From NCBI RefSeq assembly GCF_029867415.1, contig NW_026705398.1:620001-684000 (forward strand): 64,000 nt of DNA. The letters are read 5' to 3'. This DNA comes from Vicia villosa (Eukaryota; Streptophyta; Magnoliopsida; Fabales; Fabaceae). The translations under genes and the position numbers were made by a program. Under the pieces are notes generated by a model. It was given only the letters and a program-made list of their open reading frames with translations, was not told the origin of the DNA and ran no database searches. Shown here piece by piece: positions 21,431 through 31,100 of this stretch (its first letter is position 1; each line of letters begins with the position of its first letter).

Positions 21431-22192
21431 AGACGAATCGCGTTTCCGGAGATTTCAAATGAACCAGGCTACCCTCACCAAATGAATGGTATGAATGAAT
21501 CATATTGAAGCATTAGAGGATATTGAGCCATGGTTTGAGTTGTGGCACCATGTCCTGATTAAAAAGTCAGTTGTTCAGTGAATTAGGTCAAAAACCCTAA
21601 TTGTCGACTTGATGAAATTGATGTCTGTGGATCTTGAATTGAGACACAATCTTCATTGGATATTATCATAGGGATTATTTGAAGATGATTGAAACCTTTG
21701 ATTGAATTCCTGGGGGTTTTTAGGGTTTCCCAAATGTGATCCCTGATTTCAGTCCCTGATAGTTCAAAACCCTGATCTGAGGATTTGTCTGATCAATCTT
21801 TGTGTAGGAGATGTTATGAGCCAATGGATTAGGTCAAAATGATGCACTTGGGGTCTTGAGGTCATGTCCCAAGCCATTAGGTCAAATTCTGAGCAAAAGT
21901 CAGGAGTGTGCTGTCTTCAGTCAAAACCCTAATTCAGTCGATTCAAAGCTGTTGAGCTTGTTGAAATGAATCTCTGAGGACCAAATGTTGATTATTGATG
22001 AAGATGATTCATTTGAGATGAAGGGAGAACAAAACCCTAGTTGATTGTTGCTTGTACTGATGAGTGATTTCTTGATTAAATCCCTGCTGAGTCACAAGTA
22101 GCAAACACAAACTATGCAATTTGTTAGAGATGCAAATGATGCATATGCAATGATATGAGGTGGTATCTTAGGTCAAAAATTGGGGTATGACA

Positions 22193-22210
22193 GATGCCCC
22201 TATTTAAGTT
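22193..22210 (-). other. Ogre polypurine tract
   Basis: Minus strand reads CTTAAATAGGGGCATC directly before the 3' LTR start, the PPT form expected for Ogre. Confidence 0.85.
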
Positions 22211-22499
22211 TCTTCGACCTGAGACATGAAGATTGAAAATCTTCGTTTTGATAGGGTGGAAGAGACTTAAATATCAGAAGACGCGAATTTTGGACCTAAG
22301 ATACCAAAATTGCGAATGATGCAAGGATATCTTTACCGAGGGGATATCAAGAACTGACTCCGCTGGGGAAAAGAGATTGGGAAGGATGTCTCAATCCGTT
22401 TTAGGAAGAGAGTCCGTTTTTTCTCTCAGGGAAAGCAAGTGTATGTGTCACCGGGGAATGATAGCTTTGTAAGAAAAGCTTACCTATCGACATTACCGA

Positions 22500-22794
22500 C
22501 TATCAGCACAGGGATAGACTTGTTTAATAATGCGAAGGTGAGAGGTATGAAACTGTGTTACCGACTACCAGCATGGTGATAGACTTGACAAGGTAAAAAG
22601 AGTTTCAAAGGTTCGGTTAATATTACCGACTATCAGCCTTGTGATAGACATGTTGAATAATATAACCAGAACAAAAGGTTACCGACTACCAGCCTTGTGA
22701 TAGTGGTTTCGAAGACATGATCAATTATCAGCCAAGTGATAAAATGATTTTGGAGACTTTGCTAGGGAAATTACTGGTTATTCAGCCTTGTGAA
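22500..22794 (-). repeat. Hairpin array in Ogre 3' region, conserved loop and covarying arms
   Basis: Plus-strand arms: CTATC/GATAG (22500-22517), CTACCA/TGATAG (22565-22582, one mismatch), CTATCA/TGATAG (22630-22647), CTACCA/TGATAG (22686-22703), TTATCA/TGATAA (22725-22742), TTCA/TGAA (22781-22794). Loops are GCCTTG in three, GCCAAG in one. The CTACCA copies pair through a U-G wobble on the sense RNA. This is the same loop as in the LTR array. Confidence 0.75.
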
Positions 22795-23178
22795 CAGTAA
22801 TAAGGCCCTGGTCGTCAAATGGTCTTCATGATTGATTTCCTTGAGAGGAAAAAACTTTTGGAAGAGACATAAGCTGCTCTGATGACGAGGCTATTGCTTA
22901 TTGTCTATTTTTTCACGACTCTGTTTGAGGAATCGGAATTTGAATTTTTGGTAAAGACAAAGTTCTAACCAAGAATGAATTGGAAAGAAACAATCAAACA
23001 AGACTTTGTACCCAATGAGGAATGAACTCGAATGGGTATTTTCTCCTTCGTTTTGAGAGGAGAAACTAAAGCAACCTTCTTCCACGAGGAATGATCTCAG
23101 TGGGGAACTGGAGAAAGAAGATGTTCTTTCTGCTTATGGGTGACAATCTACTGGAGAGATGACACGCCCATACTTGTT

Positions 23179-23239
23179 TCTCTTTTTTTTCTTTTCTTTC
23201 TTCTTTTTTCCTTTTCTTCTTTTTTTCTTTTTTTTTTTG
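23179..23239 (-). other. Long polypurine tract on Ogre sense strand
   Basis: About 60 consecutive pyrimidines on the plus strand (purines on the element strand), ~1 kb upstream of the 3' LTR. It could be slippage-derived, form a triplex, or act as an extra PPT. Confidence 0.6.
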
Positions 23240-24160
23240 GGATAGATATATCCTGAACAAGTGAATATTGAAAAATGCAAGAATGCATAAATGATGCAAA
23301 TATGTATGAATGATGAATGTTATGAATGTAGCATGCATGCTGACGAAACTGACAGACAATGAAGTATATACTGGAGAAGGACCAACGTCGCAATACAACC
23401 AGATACTTGGCAAATGTTCTTCAACACGGTGTAGATAACACAGGTGATAAATGGTGTTGCGTGCTTTAAACTTCTCTGGGGAAGATGAGCATCTTTTCTT
23501 ATTGAGGTGGAAGAACCTTTTCACTGGGGATGGAAAATCTTCGTCACTGGGGATAAAAGACCTTCTTCACTGGGGATAAAAGAGCTTCTTCACTGGGGAT
23601 AGAAGAGCTTCTTTACCTCGAGGGATAATTGCTTCAAGAATTCTTTTCTGGGACAAGAATACCGTTGTCTCAACAATTTTTCAGGGAGAATCCTTTTGTT
23701 CATCCTGTGGAGACGACGGCTGATGTTCCTTCCGTTGTTCACAACTCAAAGGAAAATTTCGCTTTTATTTTGAAAAAGAAAAGTGAAGTAAATTCATTTA
23801 AAACTTATTTTTTCTTTTCTCAAAAGTGAATAACACAATTAAAGCGTCATTTTTCAAGCTAAAAGAAATTAGAGATTGCAAACAAATGGGCACAGGGCTC
23901 AAATTTATTTAATAGGATGGAAATCCGCTAAAGGCGTGATTCCACGGAGTATTTACAAAAGTTTGAAATGGTAATTATGCGGAAAAGGCTACATTGAAAG
24001 CAATAACCACTATTCCCTCTAACAACTTTGAGTTACAACTGTGCTTGTCGCTTCAGATTTGGCGATGATTTGTTTGAAGATCCTTTGATGAAAAAAGACT
24101 CCTCAGGTGACGAAGTATGGACTGATGCAGTTACTTTGTCATGAATCCCTAATTTTTGCC

Positions 24161-24310
24161 TAGATTGCCCTTTCAGGTTTTCAATCTACCAGGATATTTT
24201 TATATATATTTTTTTTTGTCTCTAATTTTTGCCTGGACCGCCCTTTCGGGTTTTCAGTCCACCGAGACGCTCATTTTTGCCTAAGTCGCCCTTTGCGGGT
24301 TTTCGACTTA
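24161..24310 (-). other. Three tandem hairpins directly after the Ogre pol stop
   Basis: Plus-strand arms TAGATTG/CAATCTA (24161-24188), TGGACCG/CAGTCCA (24234-24261, one mismatch) and TAAGTCG/CGACTTA (24282-24310). On the sense strand each stem is followed by AAAA, then CCC or CCT, a GAAA (twice) or GCAAA loop, then GGG: a bulged hairpin with a GNRA-type tetraloop in two copies. Each is flanked by GGCAAAAAT. The nearest is 24 nt from the stop codon. Confidence 0.75.
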
Positions 24311-24333
24311 CCGAGCTGTTCTTTTGTGTTTTT

Positions 24334-27300
24334 TTAGACAAAGTATTTCTTGACTGCATCAGCATTCACAGGATGTGGGAGTTCATCACCATCCATGGTT
24401 GCAAGAGTCATGGCGCCGCCAGAAAATGTTCTTTTGACAACATACGGGCCTTCGTAATTTGGAGACCATTTTCCCCTAGAATCTGGTTGAAAAGACAAGA
24501 TCTTTTTAAGCACGAGGTCGCCTTCTCGAAATTCACGAGGTCGAACCTTTTTGTTAAAAGCTTGTTTCATCCTTGCTTGGTATAACTGTCCATGGCATAG
24601 AGCAGTCATACGTTTTTCTTCGATTAAGTTCAACTGATCGTATCTGCTTTGACACCATTCAGCCTCCGATAACTTAGTCTCCATGAGGACTCTCATTGAT
24701 GGAATTTCAACTTCTACGGGGAGCACAGCTTCCATGCCGTATGCTAGAGAAAAGGGAGTTGCCCCTGTTGAAGTACGCACTGAAGTACGGTACCCATGTA
24801 AAGCGAATGGCAGCATTTCATGCCAGTCTTTGTAAGTGACTACCATTTTCTGGACGATCTTCTTAATGTTCTTGTTGGCAGCTTCAACGGCGCCATTCAT
24901 TTTTGGTCTGTAAGGAGAAGAGTTATGATGCTCAATCTTGAATTCCTCACACAATTCTTTCATCATTTTGTTGTTCAAGTTTGAACCATTGTCAGTAATG
25001 ATCTTGCTGGGAACACCATATCGGCAAATGATGTTGTTCTTGATGAACCTCACAACCACTTGTCTTGTAACATTGGCATAAGATGCTGCTTCGACCCATT
25101 TGGTGAAGTAATCAATTGCCACTAAGATGAAACGATGACCGTTTGAAGCTTTCGGTTCGATCATTCCAATCATGTCAATACCCCACATGGAAAAAGGCCA
25201 TGGAGATGATAGAACGTTGAGTAGAGTCGGTGGCACATGGATCTTATCTGCGTAGATCTGGCACTTGTGACATCTCTTCACGTGTTTGTAACAGTCAGAT
25301 TCCATTGTCAACCAATAGTATCCCGCTCTTAAGATCTTTTTGGACATTGCATGCCCATTTGAATGAGTTCCAAAGGACCCTTCATGTACTTCATGCATTA
25401 ACATGTCTGCTTCGTGTCTATCCACGCATCTGAGCAAAACCATGTCGAAGTTTCTTTTGTATAGCACATCTCCATTCAGGAAGAAACTGCCAGAAAGTCT
25501 CCTTAGAGTTTTCTTATCTTTGTTTGATGCCCCAAGTGGGTACTCTTGAGTTTGAAGGAAGCGTTTGATGTCGTGAAACCACGGTTTATCATCGATGACG
25601 GCTTCAGTTGCAAATACATAGGCGGGCCTTTCAAGGCGTGTAATTCTGACTGTAGGCATATCATTCCAGTGATTGACTTTGAACATGGAAGATAGAGTAG
25701 CCAAGGCGTCTGCCATTCGATTCTGATCTCGAGGTATATGATGCAATTCAACCTTGTTGAAGAAAGTCAACAGACGTCTTGCATAATCTCTGTAAGGAAT
25801 CAAGCCAGGGTGGTAAGTTTCCCATTTGTCTTTGATTTGGTTGATCACAAGGGCTGAATCTCCATATATGTCGAGGATCTTGATCCTTAAGTCAATGGCT
25901 TCTTCGAGACCCATGATACAAGCTTCATATTCTGCGATGTTGTTGGTGCAATCAAATAGCAATCTGGCGGAGAATGGGATATGAGTACCCTTGGGAGTGA
26001 TGATGATTGCCCCAATTCCATTGCCAAAAGCGTTTACTGCTCCATCAAAAATTAGGCCCCATCTTGATCCAGGCTCAGGACCTTCTTCAGGTAACGGTTC
26101 GTCACAATCTTTCATTTTCAAGTACATGACATCTTCGTCAGGGAAGTCAAACTTGAGAGATTGATATTCATTAATTGGTTGATGCGCCAAATGATCGGCG
26201 AGAATGCTTACTTTGACCGCTTTTTGGGCACGGTACTCAATGTCATATTCGGATAACAACATTTGCCATCGGGCAATCCTTCCTGTTAAGGCAGGCTTTT
26301 CAAAGACATACTTGATCGGATCCATTTTGGAGATTAACCAAGTAGTATTGTTGATCATGTACTGGCGGAGACGTTTTGAAGCCCAAGCCAAAGCACAACA
26401 CGTTTTTTCGAGCATGGAGTAACGAGACTCACAGTCTGTGAATTTCTTACTCAGGTAATAGATGGCATGCTCCTTCTTACCGGTTTCATCTTGCTGTCCA
26501 AGCATACAACCCATGGATTCTTCCAACACGGTAAGGTACATGATTAGTGGTCTTCCTTCAACTGGAGGAATCAATATCGGTGGTTCTAACAGATATTCCT
26601 TGATACTGTCGAACGCTTTCTGGCAATCTTCAGTCCATACAACCCCTTGATCTTTGCGGAGAAGCTTGAAAATTGGCCCACAAGTAGCAGTCATCTGAGA
26701 GATAAATCTGGAGATATAGTTCAATCGTCCGAGAAATCCTCTTACTTGCTTTTCAGTCTTTGGTGCAGGCATCTCTTGAATAGCTCTGACTTTGTCGGGA
26801 TCTACTTCGATACCTCTTTGGCTGACAATGAAACCCAAGAGTTTGCCAGATCTAACCCCAAAAGTACATTTGTTAGGATTCAAGCGAAGCTGATATTTCC
26901 TTAGTCGTTGAAACAACTTCAAAAGGTATTCAATATGTTCTTCTTCTGTGCTGGACTTGGCTATCATGTCGTCCACATAAACTTCAATTTCTTTATGCAT
27001 CATGTCATGAAAGAGAGTAGTCATTGCCCTTTGGTAAGTTGCGCCTGCATTCTTCAATCCAAACGGCATCACTTTGTAGCAAAAAGTACCCCATGGGGTG
27101 ATGAAAGATGTCTTCTCCATGTCTTCAGGAGCCATCTTGATCTGATTATAACCGGAGAACCCGTCCATGAAGGAAAAGACGTTGAACTTAGCAGTGTTAT
27201 CGACCAACATGTCGATATGTGGTAATGGAAAGTCATCTTTTGGACTGGCTTTGTTCAAGTCACGGTAGTCAACACACATTCTGACTTTTCCATCTTTCTT

Positions 27301-27807
27301 CGGAACTGGCACTATGTTGGCCAACCATTGAGGATACTCAGAAGTGACAAGAAAACCTGCGTCGAGCTGTTTTTGAACTTCCACTTTAATCTTGTTAGCC
27401 ATATCAGGGTGAGTCCTTCGCAATTTCTGCTTGACCGGCGGACATTCTGGCTTCAATGGCAAGTAATGCTGAACAATATTGGTATCCAACCCAGGCATGT
27501 CTTGGTAGGACCAGGCAAACACGTCAACATATTCTTTGAGAAGGTCTGTCAACTTACTCTTGATATCAGTATCAAGCAGCGATCCAATGGTCACTTCTTT
27601 TTTGTCTTCTTCAGAACCCAAGTTGATCTTTTCTAAAGGCTCTTTGTGAGGCAAAATGGTTCTTTCCTCGTGCTTAAGTAATCGAGAGATCTCGTCCGGG
27701 ATCTCCTCTTCTTCCTCTTCCTCGGCTTCGAACACAGGAAACTCAAAGTTGGGAGAGGGCATAGGGTTATTGCATTCAATGGGTTTATCAATAGTTAATC
27801 TGCACAT
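24334..27807 (-). CDS. Ogre pol: reverse transcriptase, RNase H, integrase (second exon of gag-pro-pol)
   Basis: An open frame of 1157 codons ends in YFV and a stop at 24334. RT: catalytic YVDDM at residue 277, with CVDYRDLNKA and MPFGLKNA before it. RNase H: LIFDGAVNAFGNG, NIAEYEAC, YGDSALV and DQNRMADALA. Integrase: an HHCC zinc region ending CHKCQIYAD, then the triad D878 (GIDMIG), D939 (ITDNGSN) and E975 (NGAVEAANKN), the last two separated by exactly 35 residues. No chromodomain follows, as expected for the Tat/Ogre lineage. The first ATG (27807) is probably not a true start: the frame is predicted to be joined to gag-pro by splicing at 27800. Every catalytic residue checked is intact. 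Confidence 0.96.
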   Translation of the reverse strand: MCRLTIDKPIECNNPMPSPNFEFPVFEAEEEEEEEIPDEISRLLKHEERTILPHKEPLEKINLGSEEDKKEVTIGSLLDTDIKSKLTDLLKEYVDVFAWSYQDMPGLDTNIVQHYLPLKPECPPVKQKLRRTHPDMANKIKVEVQKQLDAGFLVTSEYPQWLANIVPVPKKDGKVRMCVDYRDLNKASPKDDFPLPHIDMLVDNTAKFNVFSFMDGFSGYNQIKMAPEDMEKTSFITPWGTFCYKVMPFGLKNAGATYQRAMTTLFHDMMHKEIEVYVDDMIAKSSTEEEHIEYLLKLFQRLRKYQLRLNPNKCTFGVRSGKLLGFIVSQRGIEVDPDKVRAIQEMPAPKTEKQVRGFLGRLNYISRFISQMTATCGPIFKLLRKDQGVVWTEDCQKAFDSIKEYLLEPPILIPPVEGRPLIMYLTVLEESMGCMLGQQDETGKKEHAIYYLSKKFTDCESRYSMLEKTCCALAWASKRLRQYMINNTTWLISKMDPIKYVFEKPALTGRIARWQMLLSEYDIEYRAQKAVKVSILADHLAHQPINEYQSLKFDFPDEDVMYLKMKDCDEPLPEEGPEPGSRWGLIFDGAVNAFGNGIGAIIITPKGTHIPFSARLLFDCTNNIAEYEACIMGLEEAIDLRIKILDIYGDSALVINQIKDKWETYHPGLIPYRDYARRLLTFFNKVELHHIPRDQNRMADALATLSSMFKVNHWNDMPTVRITRLERPAYVFATEAVIDDKPWFHDIKRFLQTQEYPLGASNKDKKTLRRLSGSFFLNGDVLYKRNFDMVLLRCVDRHEADMLMHEVHEGSFGTHSNGHAMSKKILRAGYYWLTMESDCYKHVKRCHKCQIYADKIHVPPTLLNVLSSPWPFSMWGIDMIGMIEPKASNGHRFILVAIDYFTKWVEAASYANVTRQVVVRFIKNNIICRYGVPSKIITDNGSNLNNKMMKELCEEFKIEHHNSSPYRPKMNGAVEAANKNIKKIVQKMVVTYKDWHEMLPFALHGYRTSVRTSTGATPFSLAYGMEAVLPVEVEIPSMRVLMETKLSEAEWCQSRYDQLNLIEEKRMTALCHGQLYQARMKQAFNKKVRPREFREGDLVLKKILSFQPDSRGKWSPNYEGPYVVKRTFSGGAMTLATMDGDELPHPVNADAVKKYFV

Positions 27808-28153
27808 GTGATTTATATCTATTTCAGAAAATTTATGAATGCAGGAGTGTATGCAGATTTTTTTTGAAAAGCTTTTTTTGGTTTGGTTTTTTTAGGATTA
27901 CCATTTCCAGAAAAAAGCAAAAAATAAAATACATAATGTAGGGAATTCAAAATGACACTTTATTTATGATTCATTTTTGAAACAAAGCCCTAAACACAAA
28001 CTCATTTGTCTTGGGCAGGACAAAGAGGGAAACTTTTAAAAACAAAGCCCTATACACAAAGTTATTTGGGCGGAACATTTAAAAGAAAAGCCCTATAAAA
28101 CATCTCTCTGCTTTGGGCAAGGCAGGAGGTCAAAATAACAGCGAGGTGATTAC
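27800..28153 (-). other. Predicted Ogre intron between protease and RT
   Basis: The gag-pro frame ends in a TAA whose preceding bases give a donor AA|GTAATC at 28153. On the minus strand CATGTGCAG precedes 27799 as acceptor. The interval is 354 nt, AT-rich, and starts with an in-frame stop. Joining at these sites keeps the frame (two bases of a codon before, one after). A spliced intron at this position is established for Ogre; these exact sites are my inference. Confidence 0.7.
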
Positions 28154-31100
28154 TTTAAGCGGCGAACAACATTCGGAACATCGACAGCTTTCCAGTAGCA
28201 ACGAACTCCTCTATGTATTATGTATTCAGGAAAATTCCCCTCAGAATCATCTTCAGTATTGACCGCTGGTCGAGCAGGATTTGAAGGTCCTGGTTTGTCA
28301 ACCTTGTTTTTTGTAGAGTTGAAACGGTCTTCTTCTACTTCTTGAAGAGCATAAGACGAGTCACAATCCTCAGAATTTTCAGGATGTATTTCCCAGTCTT
28401 CAGGATGAAGAGACTCATTGTCAGCGACACTTTCTGAGTCAGTTGCGGGACCATCTTCCCCTTCATCTTCAAAAATGGCATTTATGTGATGGTAACCATC
28501 TTCAGGATTATAAACCTTGGCAGATGCATTGAAGTCAGTAATTTCAGGCTGCTGAGAAAATTGACAGTATTGGTAAGCCTCTTCTGGTTGACTATTATAT
28601 TCAAAGGAATCTCCCCATCCAGTTGGTTGGATATCCTCAATCGCAATCTTTGAACTTTCAGGTGCAGTGTATTTCACCATGTAATCAAATTTTCCACTTG
28701 GTTGTCCCAAGGTGTCCCAAACCTCTGCAGGAATAGGCGGAATTTCTTTAGCACTTGTTTTCTCTGAAGGAGGATATGGTTCTTCCTGAGATATATATCC
28801 TGAGTCATTGAGATAAAATTTCCATTCTTCTTCATCATCGGAGAGACCTTCTTCGATGCATTCTTCGATAAGGACATTAACCTCTTGAGGAATTGGGTTA
28901 AGGAATCCTCCACTAATGAATGTTTCTTTGATCGGACGAAGGGTTTCATCCTTCTTGGTGTAGTTTGAGAATGTTGGTGAACATCCGAGTCCTGCTCTGG
29001 TTTCATTCTTGGTAGGGATCACAACTTGCCCCCAGCCAGTGGTAGTTCCATCTTTCACTACTTTTACCGCCTCTTTGTAAGAAGAGATTGATGCTTTCTT
29101 CTTGGAAGATTCGTCTTCTAAAGAGAGACCTTGGAACTGAGTTCCTTCCACATCATCAGCACTTATGAAAGAGAAATTGGATAAATGGCTCACCATCAAG
29201 GCTTGTTCTCCACTTATTGTTACCAATTTTCCATTTGTTACAAATTTTAACTTTTGGTGGAGCGTAGAAGTTACTGCCCCTGCTTCATGGATCCATGGTC
29301 GTCCTAACACACAGCTATAAGCAGCTTGAATGTCCATGACCTGGAAGGTGATTTGAAATGTATGTGGACCAATTGTCATAGGAAGGTTGACTTCGCCGAT
29401 AACAGATTTTCGCGATCCATCAAATGCTTTGACTACTACACCACTGAACTTCATAGGCATTCCTTGGTAAGACAAGCGAGCAAGAGTCGTCTTTGGCATA
29501 ACATTCAAGGAAGATCCGGTGTCTACCAACACATTGGACAAAGAGTCTGACTGACAGTTCATAGAAATGTGCAAAGCAAGATTGTGATTTTTACCCTCCT
29601 CGGGGAGTTCTTCATCACAGAAGCTTAAATTGTTACAGGCTGTTATGTTAGCTATTATCCCATCAAAGTGATCAACAGTCACATCATGATCTACAAAAGC
29701 TTGATCCAAGACCTTCATCAGGGCTTCCCTGTGGGCTTCTGAATTCAACAGCAATGAAAGTATTGAGATTTTTGAAGGAGTCTGCATAAGCTGATCCACA
29801 ATCTTATATTCACTTCTTTTGATAAGTTTCAAAATTTCATCAAAGTCCGGATTGACATTGGTTCCACTGGACTGACCAACATCAGTGTTTGTATTACTAA
29901 CAGGAGTTCCCTCAGGATTCCCTACTGGTGTATTCACAGGATTTTGCCCGGTAGCAGGAGCAACAGGCTGCTTCGGAGGTAGTGGAGTATACACACGTCC
30001 ACTTCTTGTTACTCGACTTACATCAGCGATGTTCACAACAGATGAAAGAGTAGGTAAAGGAACTTCTTGTCCGTTCTTTATCATTGTTGCACTGTAATTG
30101 TATGGAACTGCCTTGTCAGAGTCATAAGGAACAGGTCCAGGTAGACAAATGATCAAAGGAGCAATAGGAACCTTTGGCTTGTTGTAAGTAACTTCCATGC
30201 GCTCAGGCATGTTGAAATGAGGAACGATGACGTTAACTGTAGGCATTTCCGAGTTGATATCTGAGACTAAAAGCTCATGCGGATAACATCCTATCATGTT
30301 AACTTCATTTTCATCCCTATTTCTGTAGATCTCAATAGTACCATTATCTAGCAAAACTTGGAGATCTCTTCTCACAATCGAACACCCGTGAGGATCCACA
30401 CAACATATTCTACAGGAACCGTATTGATGCTGGCGAAAATTCTGCCCCCGACAAAGAGTAGCGTGCATTTGTACCAAATCTGCTCTTGAGAAGTTGATAT
30501 TATAGACTCGGTATTGGCCAGGACATCCATATACCATGTTTACAACATGCCCTCCATGATTGGGCAGCGGATTTGCTTGCACATTAGGGTTCAAATTTCT
30601 GAAAGAGAGAAGATTAGATCTAACCAACCTCTGAACTTCATATTTCAAAGCTATGCAATGCTCAAGATCATGGCCAGGTGCTCCTTGATGATAAGGGCAT
30701 GAGACCTCAGCTTTGTACCACCATGGGAGTCTCTCAGGTACTGGTGGTGGTGCTCTAGTTTGAACAAGACCTCTTTCAATCAAAGCAGGGTACAACTCTG
30801 TGTAGGTCATTGGAATCGGATCAAACTGTGGAGCTCTTTGTACACGATTCTGATTATTGTTAAGCTGTTGAGCCTGTGGTCGAGGCTGTTGTTGTTGAAA
30901 CTGTGGGGTAAATCCCGGATTTGGTGTTGTGTTAACGACTGGTGTGATAGCAGCAACCTGTCGTTGACGATTGACGTTTCCTCTTGGCCTCCCTTGGGAT
31001 ACCATGTCAACACTTTGTTCTTTCTTCTTTGGGAAACCACTTCCGAACTTTTTGGTTCCACTCGAAGATCCACCTTCTTTAGTTAAACGTCCTGTTCGGA

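Larger units (their letters stand above)
17113..22192 (-). repeat. 3' LTR of Ogre
   Basis: On the minus strand it begins at 22192 with TGTCATACCCC and ends at 17113 with CCGCGACA. It is colinear with 34841-39921. It contains hairpin arrays (17801-17968; AGCC/GGCT repeats at 18095-18260), duplicated GGACTTATACCTACATGGAG segments near 18622 and 18797, a tRNA-like module (19595-19665), a TATA box (20608-20616) and a splice donor (20053). Confidence 0.96.
22211..24160 (-). other. Ogre 3' untranslated region
   Basis: About 2 kb with no coding domain. It holds the ACCGACTATCAGCC hairpin repeats (22500-22794), a ~60-nt tract of A/G on the element sense strand (23179-23239), and a short tandem repeat CTTCTTCACTGGGGATAAAA (about 23510-23612, 4 copies). 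Confidence 0.75.

Noticed and set aside
22470..22800. CRISPR-like appearance of repeated short motifs with variable spacers in the Ogre 3' region.
   Set aside because: Plant retroelement context, unequal spacing and no cas genes; these are hairpin tandem repeats.
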